Assembly: GCA_963783785.1 (NCBI GenBank)
Contig: CAWAOQ010000001.1
Coordinates: 310,001 to 374,000, forward strand
From: CADEEN01 sp963783785
Lineage (GTDB): Bacteria; Pseudomonadota; Gammaproteobacteria; Burkholderiales; Burkholderiaceae_C
Direction of reading: 5' to 3'
Length of the DNA: 64,000 nt
The notes under the pieces are model-generated. The model was not told the origin of the DNA, searched no databases, and was given only the letters and a program-made list of their open reading frames with translations. Made by a program: the position numbers and the translations under genes. Positions 9,640 through 18,915 of this stretch are shown here, one piece after another (position 1 is the stretch's first letter; each line of letters begins with the position of its first letter).

Positions 9640-9723
9640 ATGACGATCACTTCACGCCGATCGACCGGCACCGGGCCCCGCGGCCGGGGAGCCTGGCCCT
9701 GGCGCCGCGCGCAGCACCACTGA
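9640..9723 (+). CDS. trpL: Candidate trp leader peptide (27 residues, Trp-Pro-Trp)
   Basis: Between gph and trpE an ATG opens a 27-codon frame, MTITSRRSTGTGPRGRGAWP then WRRAQHH. It has two tryptophan codons separated by one proline near its end and stops just before a strong hairpin at 9732-9753. That is the layout of ribosome-mediated transcription attenuation: ribosomes stalling on scarce Trp-tRNA would change RNA pairing before trpE. Only two Trp codons are present, no clear ribosome-binding site is seen, and alternative pairing was judged by eye only. Confidence 0.45.
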   Translation: MTITSRRSTGTGPRGRGAWPWRRAQHH

Positions 9724-9731
9724 TGCCCGCC

Positions 9732-9753
9732 GGCTGGGCTCACGCGCCCAGCC
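9732..9753 (+). terminator. Attenuator hairpin upstream of trpE
   Basis: GGCTGGGC, loop TCACGC, GCCCAGCC gives a perfect 8-bp GC-rich stem 9 bases after the leader-peptide stop and 66 bases before trpE. It is followed by CGTCTGTCTG rather than a pure T-run, so termination may be weak or assisted. Its position after the Trp-Pro-Trp frame supports an attenuation role. Confidence 0.4.
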
Positions 9754-9818
9754 CGTCTGTCTGATGCATCCGCCCGGCCTTTGACGCTGCCGATGCGGAG
9801 CCCCCACAGGACACCGAA

Positions 9819-11297
9819 GTGATCTCCGAACTCGAATTCAAGAGCCTGGCCACGCAAGGTTTCAACCGCATTCCGCTGATCAGCGAAGCCTTCGCCGACC
9901 TCGAAACGCCGCTGTCGCTGTACCTCAAGCTGGTCGGTGACAAGCGTTATGGCTGCCTGCTGGAGTCGGTCGTCGGCGGTGAGCGTTTCGGCCGCTACTC
10001 CTTCATCGGCCTGCCCGCACGCACGCTGCTGCGCGCCACCGGCATGGTCACCGAGGTGGTGACCGATGGCACCGTGGTCGAGCGCGACGAGGGCAACCCG
10101 CTCGCCTTCATCGAGCGCTACCAGGCGCGCCTGAACCCGGCCGTCAGCAGCGGCCTGCCGCGCTTCTGTGGCGGCCTGGCCGGCTACTTCGGCTACGACA
10201 CCGTTCGCTGCATCGAGCCGCGACTGTCGGCAACGCGCAAGCCCGGCGGGCTCGGCACGCCCGACATCATGCTGCTGCTGACCGAAGAGGTGGCGGTGAT
10301 CGACAACCTGTCGGGCCGCCTGTACCTGATCGTGTGGGCCGACCCGGCACGTCCCGAGGCCTACTTCGAGGCCGGGCAACGGCTGGGCGAATTGGCCGAC
10401 AAGCTGCGCCACAGCGTCGCCGCGCCGGCGGTGAAGCGAGGGCCTTCGTACCCCGTCGAGCGCGACTTCGCGAAGGCCGACCTGATGCGCGCGTTCGAGC
10501 GCGCCAAGGAGTACATCGCCGCCGGCGACTGCATGCAGGTGGTGATCGGTCAGCGCCTGAAGAAGCGCTACACCGAGAGCCCGCTCAGCCTGTACCGCGC
10601 GCTGCGCTCGCTCAACCCGAGCCCGTACATGTACTTCTACGACATGGGCGAGTTCCAGATCGTCGGCGCGTCGCCAGAGATCCTGGTGCGCGAGGAGCGG
10701 CTGCCCGATGCGTCGCGCAAGGTCACGATCCGGCCGCTGGCCGGCACGCGCCCCCGCGGGGCCACGCCCGAGGCCGACGCCGTCCTGGAGGCCGAACTGC
10801 GGGCCGACGAGAAGGAGCGCGCCGAGCACCTGATGCTGATCGACCTGGCGCGCAACGACATCGGCCGCATCGCACGCATCGGCAGCGTCAAGGTGACCGA
10901 GGCCTTTTCGATCGAGCGCTATTCGCACGTGATGCACATCGTGAGCAATGTCGAAGGTGTGCTGCGGCCCGAGGTGGGCCAGCTCGACGTGCTGCGCGCG
11001 ACCTTCCCGGCGGGCACGCTCAGCGGCGCGCCCAAGGTGCGAGCGATGGAAATCATCGACGAGCTCGAGCCGGTGCAGCGCGGCATCTACGGCGGCGCCT
11101 GCGGCTACCTCAGCTTTGCCGGCGACATGGACGTGGCCATTGCCATCCGCACCGGCATCGTGAAGGACCAGATGCTGTACGTGCAGGCGGCGGCGGGCGT
11201 GGTCGCCGATTCGGTGCCCGAGCTGGAGTGGAAGGAAACCGAAGCCAAGGCACGCGCGCTGCTTCGCGCCGCTGAGCTCGTCGAAGAGGGGTTCTGA
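9819..11297 (+). CDS. trpE: Anthranilate synthase component I
   Basis: TrpE converts chorismate and ammonia or glutamine-derived ammonia to anthranilate, the first committed step of tryptophan synthesis, as a complex with TrpG. The 492-residue length is normal. The N-terminal regulatory region holds LLESVVGGERFGRYSFIG, resembling the Trp feedback-binding segment. The chorismate-binding domain holds IRPLAGTRPRGATPEAD, LMLIDLARNDIGRIA and PAGTLSGAPKVRAMEIIDEL. The GTG start at 9819 follows AGGACACCGAA, a weak ribosome-binding site. trpG begins one base after its stop. The preceding leader suggests tryptophan-dependent attenuation. Confidence 0.96.
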   Translation: MISELEFKSLATQGFNRIPLISEAFADLETPLSLYLKLVGDKRYGCLLESVVGGERFGRYSFIGLPARTLLRATGMVTEVVTDGTVVERDEGNPLAFIERYQARLNPAVSSGLPRFCGGLAGYFGYDTVRCIEPRLSATRKPGGLGTPDIMLLLTEEVAVIDNLSGRLYLIVWADPARPEAYFEAGQRLGELADKLRHSVAAPAVKRGPSYPVERDFAKADLMRAFERAKEYIAAGDCMQVVIGQRLKKRYTESPLSLYRALRSLNPSPYMYFYDMGEFQIVGASPEILVREERLPDASRKVTIRPLAGTRPRGATPEADAVLEAELRADEKERAEHLMLIDLARNDIGRIARIGSVKVTEAFSIERYSHVMHIVSNVEGVLRPEVGQLDVLRATFPAGTLSGAPKVRAMEIIDELEPVQRGIYGGACGYLSFAGDMDVAIAIRTGIVKDQMLYVQAAAGVVADSVPELEWKETEAKARALLRAAELVEEGF

Positions 11298-11298
11298 C

Positions 11299-11873
11299 AT
11301 GCTCCTCATGATCGACAACTACGACAGCTTCACCTACAACCTGGTGCAGTACTTCGGAGAACTCGGCGAAGACGTGCACGTGGTGCGCAACGACGAGATC
11401 GATATCGAGGGCATCGCGGCGCTGAAGCCGGCACGTCTGGTTCTGTCGCCAGGCCCGTGCTCGCCGGCCGAGGCCGGCGTCTGCGTCGCGGCGATCCGGC
11501 ATTTCGCGGGCCGAGCTGCCGATCCTGGGCGTCTGCCTGGGCCACCAGGCGATCGGTGCTGCGTTCGGTGGACGGATCGTGCGCGCAAAGACACAGATGC
11601 ACGGCAAGTCGCTGCGAGATCGAGACCGACGGCCTCGCGGTCTACCGTGGCCTGCCCCGGCGCTTCTCGGTGATCAGATACCACTCGCTGGCGATCGAAC
11701 GGGCCTCGTTGCCGGCGGAGTTGCTGGTGACGTCGACAGCCGACGACGCCGAGATCATGGGCGTGCGCCACAGGACGCTGCCGATCGAGGGCGTGCAGTT
11801 CCACCCCGAGTCGATCCTGTCCGAGCACGGCCACACACTGCTGCGCAACTTCCTGGAGGCCTACCCGACATGA
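11299..11873 (+). CDS. trpG: Anthranilate synthase component II (glutamine amidotransferase), frame broken twice
   Basis: TrpG hydrolyses glutamine and channels ammonia to TrpE; in many bacteria the same subunit also serves PabB. Class I amidotransferase motifs are all present but in three frames: MLLMIDNYDSFTYNLVQYFG and LVLSPGPCSP; then ILGVCLGHQAIGAAFGG with the nucleophile cysteine; then GVQFHPESILSEHG with the catalytic His-x-Glu. One extra C near 11510 (GGGCCGAGC for GGGCGAGC) and one near 11610 (TCGCTGCGAG for TCGTGCGAG) restore one frame of about 190 residues. It overlaps ltaE by four bases (ATGA). The breaks are probably sequence errors. Confidence 0.9.
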
Positions 11874-12884
11874 GCAGCGTGAAACCGATCGACCTGCGCA
11901 GCGATACCGTGACACGGCCGACCGCGGCGATGTGGGACGCCATGCGTGCCGCCGAACTCGGCGACGACGTCTTCGGCGACGACCCGACCGTCAATGCGCT
12001 GCAGGCGCGCATCGCGGCCGAGCTGGGGTTCGAGGCGGCGCTGTTCATGCCCACCGGAACGCAGAGCAACCTGTGTGCGCTGATGAGCCATTGCCAGCGC
12101 GGCGACGAGTACATCGTCGGCCAGATGGCGCACACCTACCGCTGGGAAGGCGGCGGTGCCGCGGTGCTCGGCAGCATCCAGCCACAGCCGCTGCCCAACC
12201 AGCCCGACGGATCGTTGGCGCTGGCCGACATCGAGGCCGCGATCAAGCCCGACGACGCGCACTATCGCCCGCACGCGGCTGCTCACGCTCGAGAACACCT
12301 GGGGCGGCCAGGTGCTGCCGCTGCCCTACATCGAAGCAGCGACGGCTCTGGCGCGTTCACGCGGCCTGGCCACCCACCTCGACGGCGCGCGGCTGTTCAA
12401 CGCCGCGGTGGCTTCGGGATTGCCGGCGCGTGAGATCGCGCGCCACTTCGACAGCGTCTCGGTGTGTTTCAGCAAGGGCCTCGGCACACCCGCGGGGTCG
12501 GCGCTCTGTGGCAGCCGCGCGCTGATTGCGTCTGCCCATCGCTGGCGCAAGATGGCCGGCGGCGGGATGCGCCAGAGCGGCGTGCTGGCTGCCGCCGCCC
12601 TGCACGCGCTCGACCATCACGTCCAGAGGCTGGCCGACGACCATGCCAATGCGCGCCGCCTGGCCGATGGCCTGCGTGGCTTGCCAGGCGTCAGCGTGAC
12701 GCCGCCGCAAACCAACATCGTCTTCGTCGAACTGGTCCCCGAGAAGGCCACGGGCGCCGTCGAGCGGCTGCGACAGCGGGGCGTGTTGGCCACGGGCCTG
12801 TACCGTCTGCGCCTGGTGACGCACCTCGACGTCAGTGCCGGCGACATCGATCGCGCCATTCAAGTTCTGCGTGAATCCCTCTAG
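11870..12884 (+). CDS. ltaE: Low-specificity L-threonine aldolase, frame broken once, inside the trp operon
   Basis: This PLP enzyme cleaves L-threonine/allo-threonine to glycine and acetaldehyde. Motifs: DLRSDTVTRPTAAMWDAM, GDDVFGDDPTVNALQ, FMPTGTQSNLCALMSHC, LLTLENTWGGQVLP, HLDGARLFNAAVASG and the PLP-lysine region SVCFSKGLGTPAGS. One extra C near 12266 (TATCGCCCGC for TATGCCCGC) splits it; repaired length is about 337 residues. The start ATG overlaps the trpG stop and trpD starts 10 bases after its end, so it is a structural member of the trp transcript although it has no known step in tryptophan synthesis. Possible reasons are glycine/serine balance for TrpB, or simple hitch-hiking. Confidence 0.9.
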
Positions 12885-12894
12885 GAGCCCGACC

Positions 12895-13929
12895 ATGCCG
12901 ATCACCGACAACGAAGCCCTCACGCGCACCATCGAGCACCGCGAGATCTTTCACGACGAGATGCTGGCGCTGGTGCGTCGCATCATGGCTGGCGAGGTGT
13001 CGCCGGTGATGATGGCGGCGCTGCTGGTCGGTCTGCGCGTCAAGAAGGAGACCATCGGCGAGATCACCGCCGCAGCGCAGGTGATGCGCGAGTTCTCCAC
13101 CAAGGTCGTCGTCACGGACCGCACGCACCTGGTCGACATCGTCGGCACCGGCGGCGACGGTTCGCACACCTTCAACATCTCCACCTGCAGCATGTTCGTC
13201 GCCGCCGCCTGCGGTGCACGCGTGTCCAAGCACGGCAATCGCGGGGTCTCGAGCAAGTCGGGCAGCGCCGACGTGCTGGAGGCGATGGGCGCGACGCTGT
13301 CGCTGCCACCGGCGGCCATCGCGCGCTGCATCGATGAGGTCGGCATCGGTTTCATGTTCGCGCCGAACCACCACCCGGCGATGAAGAACGTGGCGCCGGT
13401 GCGCAAGGAACTCGGCGTGCGCACGATCTTCAATATCCTCGGCCCACTGACCAACCCGGCCGATGCACCGAACATCCTGATGGGCGTGTTCCACCCGGAT
13501 CTGGTCGGCATCCAGGTGCGCGCGCTGCAGCGCCTGGGCGCCGAGCACGCCGTGGTGGTCTACGGCCGAGACGGCATGGACGAGGTTTCCCTCGGCGCGG
13601 CGACGATGGTCGGCGAGTTCAAGGACGGCGTCATCACCGAGTACGAGATCCATCCGGAGGACTTCGGATTGACGATGGCCAGCAGCCGGGCGCTGAAGGT
13701 GGAGACACCGGCGCAGTCGCTGGCGCTGATGCGCGCCTTGCTCGACAACGAGCCCGGCCCGGCGCGCGACATCGTGATGCTCAATGCCGGCGTGGCGCTG
13801 TACGCGGCCAACGTTGCCCAGACGATGGCCGAGGGCGTCGCGCTGGCGCGCATGGCGCTGGCTTCGGGCCGCGCGCAGGCAAAGATGAGCCAGTTCGTCG
13901 AAGTGACCAGGAAGCTCGCACAAGCATGA
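12895..13929 (+). CDS. trpD: Anthranilate phosphoribosyltransferase
   Basis: TrpD joins anthranilate to PRPP to give phosphoribosylanthranilate. The ATG at 12895 (MPITDNEALT) is chosen because TAGGAG lies about 9 bases upstream; an ATG 20 codons earlier falls inside ltaE. Motifs are DIVGTGGDGSHTFNISTCSM for PRPP binding, ARVSKHGNRGVSSKSGSADV, and NVAPVRKELGVRTIFNILGP. The length of 344 residues is normal. It overlaps trpC by ATGA, indicating translational coupling. Confidence 0.96.
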   Translation: MPITDNEALTRTIEHREIFHDEMLALVRRIMAGEVSPVMMAALLVGLRVKKETIGEITAAAQVMREFSTKVVVTDRTHLVDIVGTGGDGSHTFNISTCSMFVAAACGARVSKHGNRGVSSKSGSADVLEAMGATLSLPPAAIARCIDEVGIGFMFAPNHHPAMKNVAPVRKELGVRTIFNILGPLTNPADAPNILMGVFHPDLVGIQVRALQRLGAEHAVVVYGRDGMDEVSLGAATMVGEFKDGVITEYEIHPEDFGLTMASSRALKVETPAQSLALMRALLDNEPGPARDIVMLNAGVALYAANVAQTMAEGVALARMALASGRAQAKMSQFVEVTRKLAQA

Positions 13930-14714
13930 GCGACATCCTGCAGCGCATCGTCGCGGTCAAGCGCGAGGAGATCGCGCTCGGCAAGGCGCGGCGTGACGAA
14001 TCCTCACTGCGCCGCGAGGCCGAGTCGAGGCGGGATGTGCGTGGTTTCGAGGCGGCGCTGCGAGCCAAGATCAGCGGCGGCCGCGCCGCCGTGATCGCGG
14101 AAATCAAGAAGGCCAGCCCGAGCAAGGGCGTGCTGCGCGAGCACTTCGTGCCGGCAGAGATCGCCGCCAGTTACGAGCGCGGCGGCGCCGCGTGCCTGTC
14201 CGTGCTGACCGACCAGCAATTCTTCCAGGGCTCGGCGACGCATCTCCAGCAGGCGCGCGACGCCTGCGCGCTGCCGGTGTTGCGCAAGGACTTCATCGTC
14301 GACGCCTACCAGGTGTTCGAGGCGCGCACGATCGGCGCCGACGCCATCCTGTTGATCGCAGCCTGCCTCGACGACGCGCAGATGGTCGACCTCGAAGCGC
14401 AGGCGCAGGCACTCGGCATGGCGGTGTTGGTGGAAGTCCACGATGGCGCTGAGCTCGACCGCGCGCTGCGCCTGAAGACGCCGCTGGTCGGCATCAACAA
14501 TCGCAACCTGCGCACCTTCGACGTGACGCTCGAGACGACGCTGGCGCTGCTGCAGCGCGTGCCGGCCGACCGGCTGTTGGTCACCGAATCGGGCATTCTG
14601 GTCGCCGCCGACGTGCGCCGCATGCGGTCGGCGGGTGTGCATGCGTTCCTGGTGGGCGAGGCCTTCATGCGGGCCCCGGATCCGGGTGCGGCATTGACGG
14701 CCCTGTTCGCTTGA
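13926..14714 (+). CDS. trpC: Indole-3-glycerol phosphate synthase
   Basis: TrpC closes carboxyphenylaminodeoxyribulose phosphate to indole-3-glycerol phosphate. It is a monofunctional 262-residue TIM barrel with VIAEIKKASPSKGVLREHF, VLRKDFIVDAYQVFEARTIG, VLVEVHDGAELDRAL, LVGINNRNLRTFDV and LVTESGILVAADV; the catalytic lysines and glutamates lie in these segments. No TrpF fusion is present, and trpF/trpB/trpA are not in the window, as is usual in this group. It is coupled to trpD by ATGA and to ung by TTGA. Confidence 0.96.
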   Translation: MSDILQRIVAVKREEIALGKARRDESSLRREAESRRDVRGFEAALRAKISGGRAAVIAEIKKASPSKGVLREHFVPAEIAASYERGGAACLSVLTDQQFFQGSATHLQQARDACALPVLRKDFIVDAYQVFEARTIGADAILLIAACLDDAQMVDLEAQAQALGMAVLVEVHDGAELDRALRLKTPLVGINNRNLRTFDVTLETTLALLQRVPADRLLVTESGILVAADVRRMRSAGVHAFLVGEAFMRAPDPGAALTALFA

Positions 14715-15421
14715 ACGCGTTGGCCGAGCCGCTCGAGCGCGTGCTCGATCGCGCACCGGTGTCGTGGAAACCGCTGATCGACGCCTGGCGCGCCTCGGTC
14801 CCCGGCCAGGCCCTGCTGACCTTCATCGCCGCACGCCAGGCGGCGGCCGCGACGATCTATCCCGCCCAGGTGCTGCGTGCGCTCGAACTTACGCCTCGCG
14901 AGCAGGTTCGGGTCGTGATCCTGGGGCAAGACCCCTACCATGGCGCTGGCCAGGCTGAGGGTCTGGCGTTCTCGGTGCCGACCGGCCAGCGACTGCCGCC
15001 CAGCCTGCGCAACATCTTCAAGGAACTGCAGCGGGACTTGGGCCTGCCGATCCCCACGCACGGCCATCTCGGCGCTTGGGCGCGCCAGGGGGTTCTGCTG
15101 CTGAACGCCACGCTGAGCGTCGAGCTGGGGCTTCCCGGGGCCCACGCCAAGCGAGGATGGGAAGCGCTCACTGACAAGATAATCGCTGCCGTTGCTGAAG
15201 ATGAAGCGCCAAGGGTGTTCATGCTATGGGGTGGCCACGCGCAGGCCAAGGCGCCCTTGCTGGCCGAGCGCGCCGGCCGTCTGGTGCTGCATTCGAACCA
15301 CCCGTCGCCGTTGTCGGCCGCCCGGGGACCGCTGCCTTTCCTCGGCAACGGCCACTTCGGCGCTGCCAACCGGTTCCTGGCCGAACGGGGCGTCGCGCCG
15401 ATCGACTGGCGCACTGGCTGA
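14711..15421 (+). CDS. ung: Uracil-DNA glycosylase (family 1)
   Basis: Ung excises uracil from DNA after cytosine deamination or dUTP incorporation. The family 1 motifs are intact: GQDPYHGAGQAEGLAFSVP with the catalytic Asp, GVLLLNATLSVELG, and HSNHPSPLSAARGPLPFLG with the catalytic His. Length is 236 residues. The TTG start overlaps the trpC stop (TTGA), so it is the distal gene of the trp transcript; the ATG alternatives lie inside conserved sequence. Three tRNA genes follow. Confidence 0.93.
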   Translation: MNALAEPLERVLDRAPVSWKPLIDAWRASVPGQALLTFIAARQAAAATIYPAQVLRALELTPREQVRVVILGQDPYHGAGQAEGLAFSVPTGQRLPPSLRNIFKELQRDLGLPIPTHGHLGAWARQGVLLLNATLSVELGLPGAHAKRGWEALTDKIIAAVAEDEAPRVFMLWGGHAQAKAPLLAERAGRLVLHSNHPSPLSAARGPLPFLGNGHFGAANRFLAERGVAPIDWRTG

Positions 15422-15496
15422 AGGCACTGGCGGCCAGCAAGCTGGCAGACGGCATGGCGGGGGCTGCGAGCCGTGATATATTCTGCGGTTCGCCGC

Positions 15497-15582
15497 GGAG
15501 GGGTGCCCGAGTGGCTAAAGGGGGCAGACTGTAAATCTGTTGGCTTACGCCTACGCTGGTTCGAATCCAGCCTCCTCCACCA
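15497..15582 (+). tRNA. tRNA-Tyr (GTA)
   Basis: The 86-base gene has acceptor stem GGAGGGG paired with CTCCTCC, a long variable arm, anticodon GTA in ACTGTAAATCT, T-loop GGTTCGAATCC and an encoded CCA end. It opens the tRNA-Tyr, tRNA-Gly, tRNA-Thr, tuf order also known from the enterobacterial tufB operon. A TATATT at 15477-15482 is a possible -10. Confidence 0.95.
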
Positions 15583-15656
15583 GGCGAAAAGGATTATCTC
15601 GAGTGTGTTTTGACGTTCAGGCTGCGGCGTGGCGCTGACGCCGCCGGAGGTCCCGG

Positions 15657-15730
15657 GCGGGAGTAGTTCAATGGTAGAACCCCAGCCTTCCAAGCTGATG
15701 ACGCGGGTTCGATTCCCGTCTCCCGCTCCA
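15657..15730 (+). tRNA. tRNA-Gly (TCC)
   Basis: Acceptor arm GCGGGAG pairs with CTCCCGC; the anticodon loop CTTCCAA shows anticodon TCC; T-loop GGTTCGATTCC; encoded CCA. The length is 74 bases. It lies 74 bases after tRNA-Tyr and 79 before tRNA-Thr, probably on one processed transcript with tuf. Confidence 0.95.
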
Positions 15731-15809
15731 TCGAACGTGGTCCGCAGCGTGGTGGTTGAGTTGTCGTCGCCAGAGGCTTGGTTGCTGCCGCTGTCAAGCC
15801 TGTGTCGAT

Positions 15810-15884
<75 letters not shown>

Positions 15885-15943
15885 CCGATATCGACCAGCA
15901 GATTTCTTTGAACCCTCACTTCTGATTCAGCAGGAGCGCGCAA

Positions 15944-17134
<1,191 letters not shown>

Positions 17135-17162
17135 TGTGGAGCAAGGGCGAGTTTGTCGCTAC

Positions 17163-17238
17163 AGGGGCATAGCTCAATTGGCAGAGCGTCGGTCTCCAAA
17201 ACCGAAGGTTGGGGGTTCGAGACCCTCTGCCCCTGCCA
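17163..17238 (+). tRNA. tRNA-Trp (CCA)
   Basis: Acceptor arm AGGGGCA pairs with TGCCCCT; the anticodon loop TCTCCAAAA shows anticodon CCA; T-loop GGTTCGAGACC; encoded CCA. It lies 28 bases after tuf and upstream of secE. Directly at its end the inverted repeat AGACGCTG (17238-17245) and CAGCGTCT (17270-17277) could form a processing or attenuating hairpin. Confidence 0.95.
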
Positions 17239-17377
17239 GACGCTGCTGAATCTTCGAAAAGAAAGACACCAGCGTCTCAGACAACCGAATGACCGGCCCG
17301 CCCGCGGTGTATGCCGTCGGCGGACCATGGTTTCCGATAGACGACCTCGCTGAACGGCGCAGTTTGCGATGCATGTG

Positions 17378-17764
17378 ATGAGTACCGGTACCCCCCAAAT
17401 CGAAACGGTTTCCCCTGCGGCAGACAAGGCCAAGCTGGCTGCCGCCGCACTGCTGGTGATTGGCGCCGTCGCGGCGTACTACCTGATCAAGCAGGCCGAC
17501 TGGATTCGCTGGGGCGCACTGATCGTCCTGTTGCTGGCGGCTGCGGGCACGTTCCTCACTGCCGAGATGGGCAAGCAATTGATGGCCTTCGGTCGCGACG
17601 CCTGGCGCGAAACGCAAAAGGTCGTCTGGCCGAGCCGAAAGGAAGCGATCCAGATGACCGGCTACGTGTTTGCCTTCGTCGTCGTGATGGCACTGTTCCT
17701 GTGGCTGACTGACAAGACGCTGGAGTGGGTGTTGTACGACCTGGTTCTGGGCTGGAAGCGCTGA
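17378..17764 (+). CDS. secE: Preprotein translocase subunit SecE
   Basis: SecE clamps SecY in the inner-membrane translocon. The 128-residue form has three predicted membrane helices: AAAALLVIGAVAAYYLI, LIVLLLAAAGTFL and the C-terminal VFAFVVVMALFLWL. The conserved amphipathic segment AWRETQKVVWPSRKEAIQMT precedes the last helix. The three-helix form is typical of proteobacteria. ATG 17378 is chosen; an in-frame ATG three codons earlier (17369) cannot be excluded, and neither has a strong ribosome-binding site. nusG starts 13 bases downstream. Confidence 0.95.
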   Translation: MSTGTPQIETVSPAADKAKLAAAALLVIGAVAAYYLIKQADWIRWGALIVLLLAAAGTFLTAEMGKQLMAFGRDAWRETQKVVWPSRKEAIQMTGYVFAFVVVMALFLWLTDKTLEWVLYDLVLGWKR

Positions 17765-17777
17765 GAGAGAGTTGTCC

Positions 17778-18356
17778 ATGAGCGAAACCCAAGCTGTTGC
17801 CACCCCCTCCGCCGCACCGGCGTCGCCGTTGCGCTGGTACGTGGTGCATGCCTACTCGGGCATGGAGAAGGCGGTCGAGCGCAATCTGCGTGAGCGCATC
17901 GAGCGTGCCGGGATGCAGTCGAAGTTCGGCCGCATCCTGGTGCCGACCGAGGAGGTCGTTGAGCTCAAGCATGGCAAGAAGTCGGTCTCCGAACGCCGCT
18001 TCTTCCCCGGCTATGTGCTGGTCGAGATGCTGATGGACGACGAGAGCTGGCACCTGGTCAAGCACACCAGCAAGGTCACGGGCTTCGTCGGCGGCGCGAA
18101 GAACCGGCCGTCACCGATCTCGGAAGCCGAGGTCATGAAGATCGTCACCCAGATGCAAGAAGGCATCGAGAAGCCCAAGCCCAAGGTCGAGTGGCAAGTG
18201 GGCGAACTGGTGCGCGTGAAGGACGGTCCGTTCACCGACTTCAACGGCGCCGTCGAGGACGTGAACTACGACAAGTCGAAGGTGCGTGTCAGCGTCACCA
18301 TCTTCGGCCGCGCGACGCCGGTCGAACTCGATTTCGCGCAGGTCGAGAAGATTTGA
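17778..18356 (+). CDS. nusG: Transcription termination/antitermination factor NusG
   Basis: NusG binds RNA polymerase through its N-terminal domain and Rho or ribosomal protein S10 through its C-terminal KOW domain. The protein has RWYVVHAYSGMEKAVERNL, RRFFPGYVLVEMLMDDESWH, and the KOW segment GELVRVKDGPFTDFNGAVED. The ATG at 17778 is chosen over a TTG two codons earlier because GAGAGAG lies at proper spacing. The length of 192 residues includes a short Ala/Pro-rich N-terminal lead usual in betaproteobacteria. secE-nusG is a conserved pair. Confidence 0.97.
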   Translation: MSETQAVATPSAAPASPLRWYVVHAYSGMEKAVERNLRERIERAGMQSKFGRILVPTEEVVELKHGKKSVSERRFFPGYVLVEMLMDDESWHLVKHTSKVTGFVGGAKNRPSPISEAEVMKIVTQMQEGIEKPKPKVEWQVGELVRVKDGPFTDFNGAVEDVNYDKSKVRVSVTIFGRATPVELDFAQVEKI

Positions 18357-18481
18357 GCTGATCCATTGCCGGTCCCGCCGCAGCCCCGGGATCGACGAGT
18401 TGAGCAGGCAGGGCTGAGTGAACGAGGAGCTGGGCGGTTCTTGCGAATCGGCCGGCGTTTGAACTCGATAGGAGTGCCAAC

Positions 18482-18913
18482 ATGGCAAAGAAGATCGTCG
18501 GCTTCATCAAGCTGCAGATTCCGGCGGGCAAGGCCAATCCTTCGCCGCCGGTCGGCCCCGCGCTCGGCCAGCGCGGCCTCAACATCATGGAGTTCTGCAA
18601 GGCGTTCAATGCGCAGACCCAGGGCATGGAGCCCGGCCTGATGTTGCCGGTGGTGATCACCGCGTTTGCCGACAAGTCGTTCACCTTCATCCTGAAGACG
18701 CCGCCGGCCACTGTGCTGATCAAGAAGGCGATCAAGCTTGAGAAGGGTTCGGGCAAGCCGCACCTCGAGAAGGTGGGCAAATTGACGCGCGCGCAGATCG
18801 AAGAGATCGCCAAGACCAAGATGAAAGACCTCACCGCCGCCAACCTGGATGCCGCGGTGAAGACCATCGCCGGCTCCGCCCGCTCGATGGGCGTGACCGT
18901 GGAAGGAGTCTGA
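18482..18913 (+). CDS. rplK: 50S ribosomal protein L11
   Basis: L11 forms the GTPase-associated centre with 23S rRNA and is needed for RelA activation. The 143-residue protein has the N-terminal proline-rich IPAGKANPSPPVGPALGQRG and C-terminal rRNA-binding KTKMKDLTAANLDAAVKTIA. AGGAG precedes the ATG at 18482. A 125-base untranslated stretch after nusG precedes it and probably carries the promoter and the L1 control site of this operon. rplA starts two bases after its stop. Confidence 0.98.
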   Translation: MAKKIVGFIKLQIPAGKANPSPPVGPALGQRGLNIMEFCKAFNAQTQGMEPGLMLPVVITAFADKSFTFILKTPPATVLIKKAIKLEKGSGKPHLEKVGKLTRAQIEEIAKTKMKDLTAANLDAAVKTIAGSARSMGVTVEGV

Positions 18914-18915
18914 AC

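Noticed and set aside
8250..11318. A minus-strand open frame of over 1,000 codons opposite rpe-gph-trpE
   Set aside because: It is the antisense shadow of GC-rich plus-strand genes whose third-position bias keeps one reverse frame open. The translation is Arg/His/Gln-rich with no family motif.
8282..12300. Programmed ribosomal frameshifting in rpe, gph, trpG or ltaE
   Set aside because: No slippery heptamer or stimulatory structure was seen at the breaks, and eleven unrelated genes with the same one-base excess fit sequence error better.
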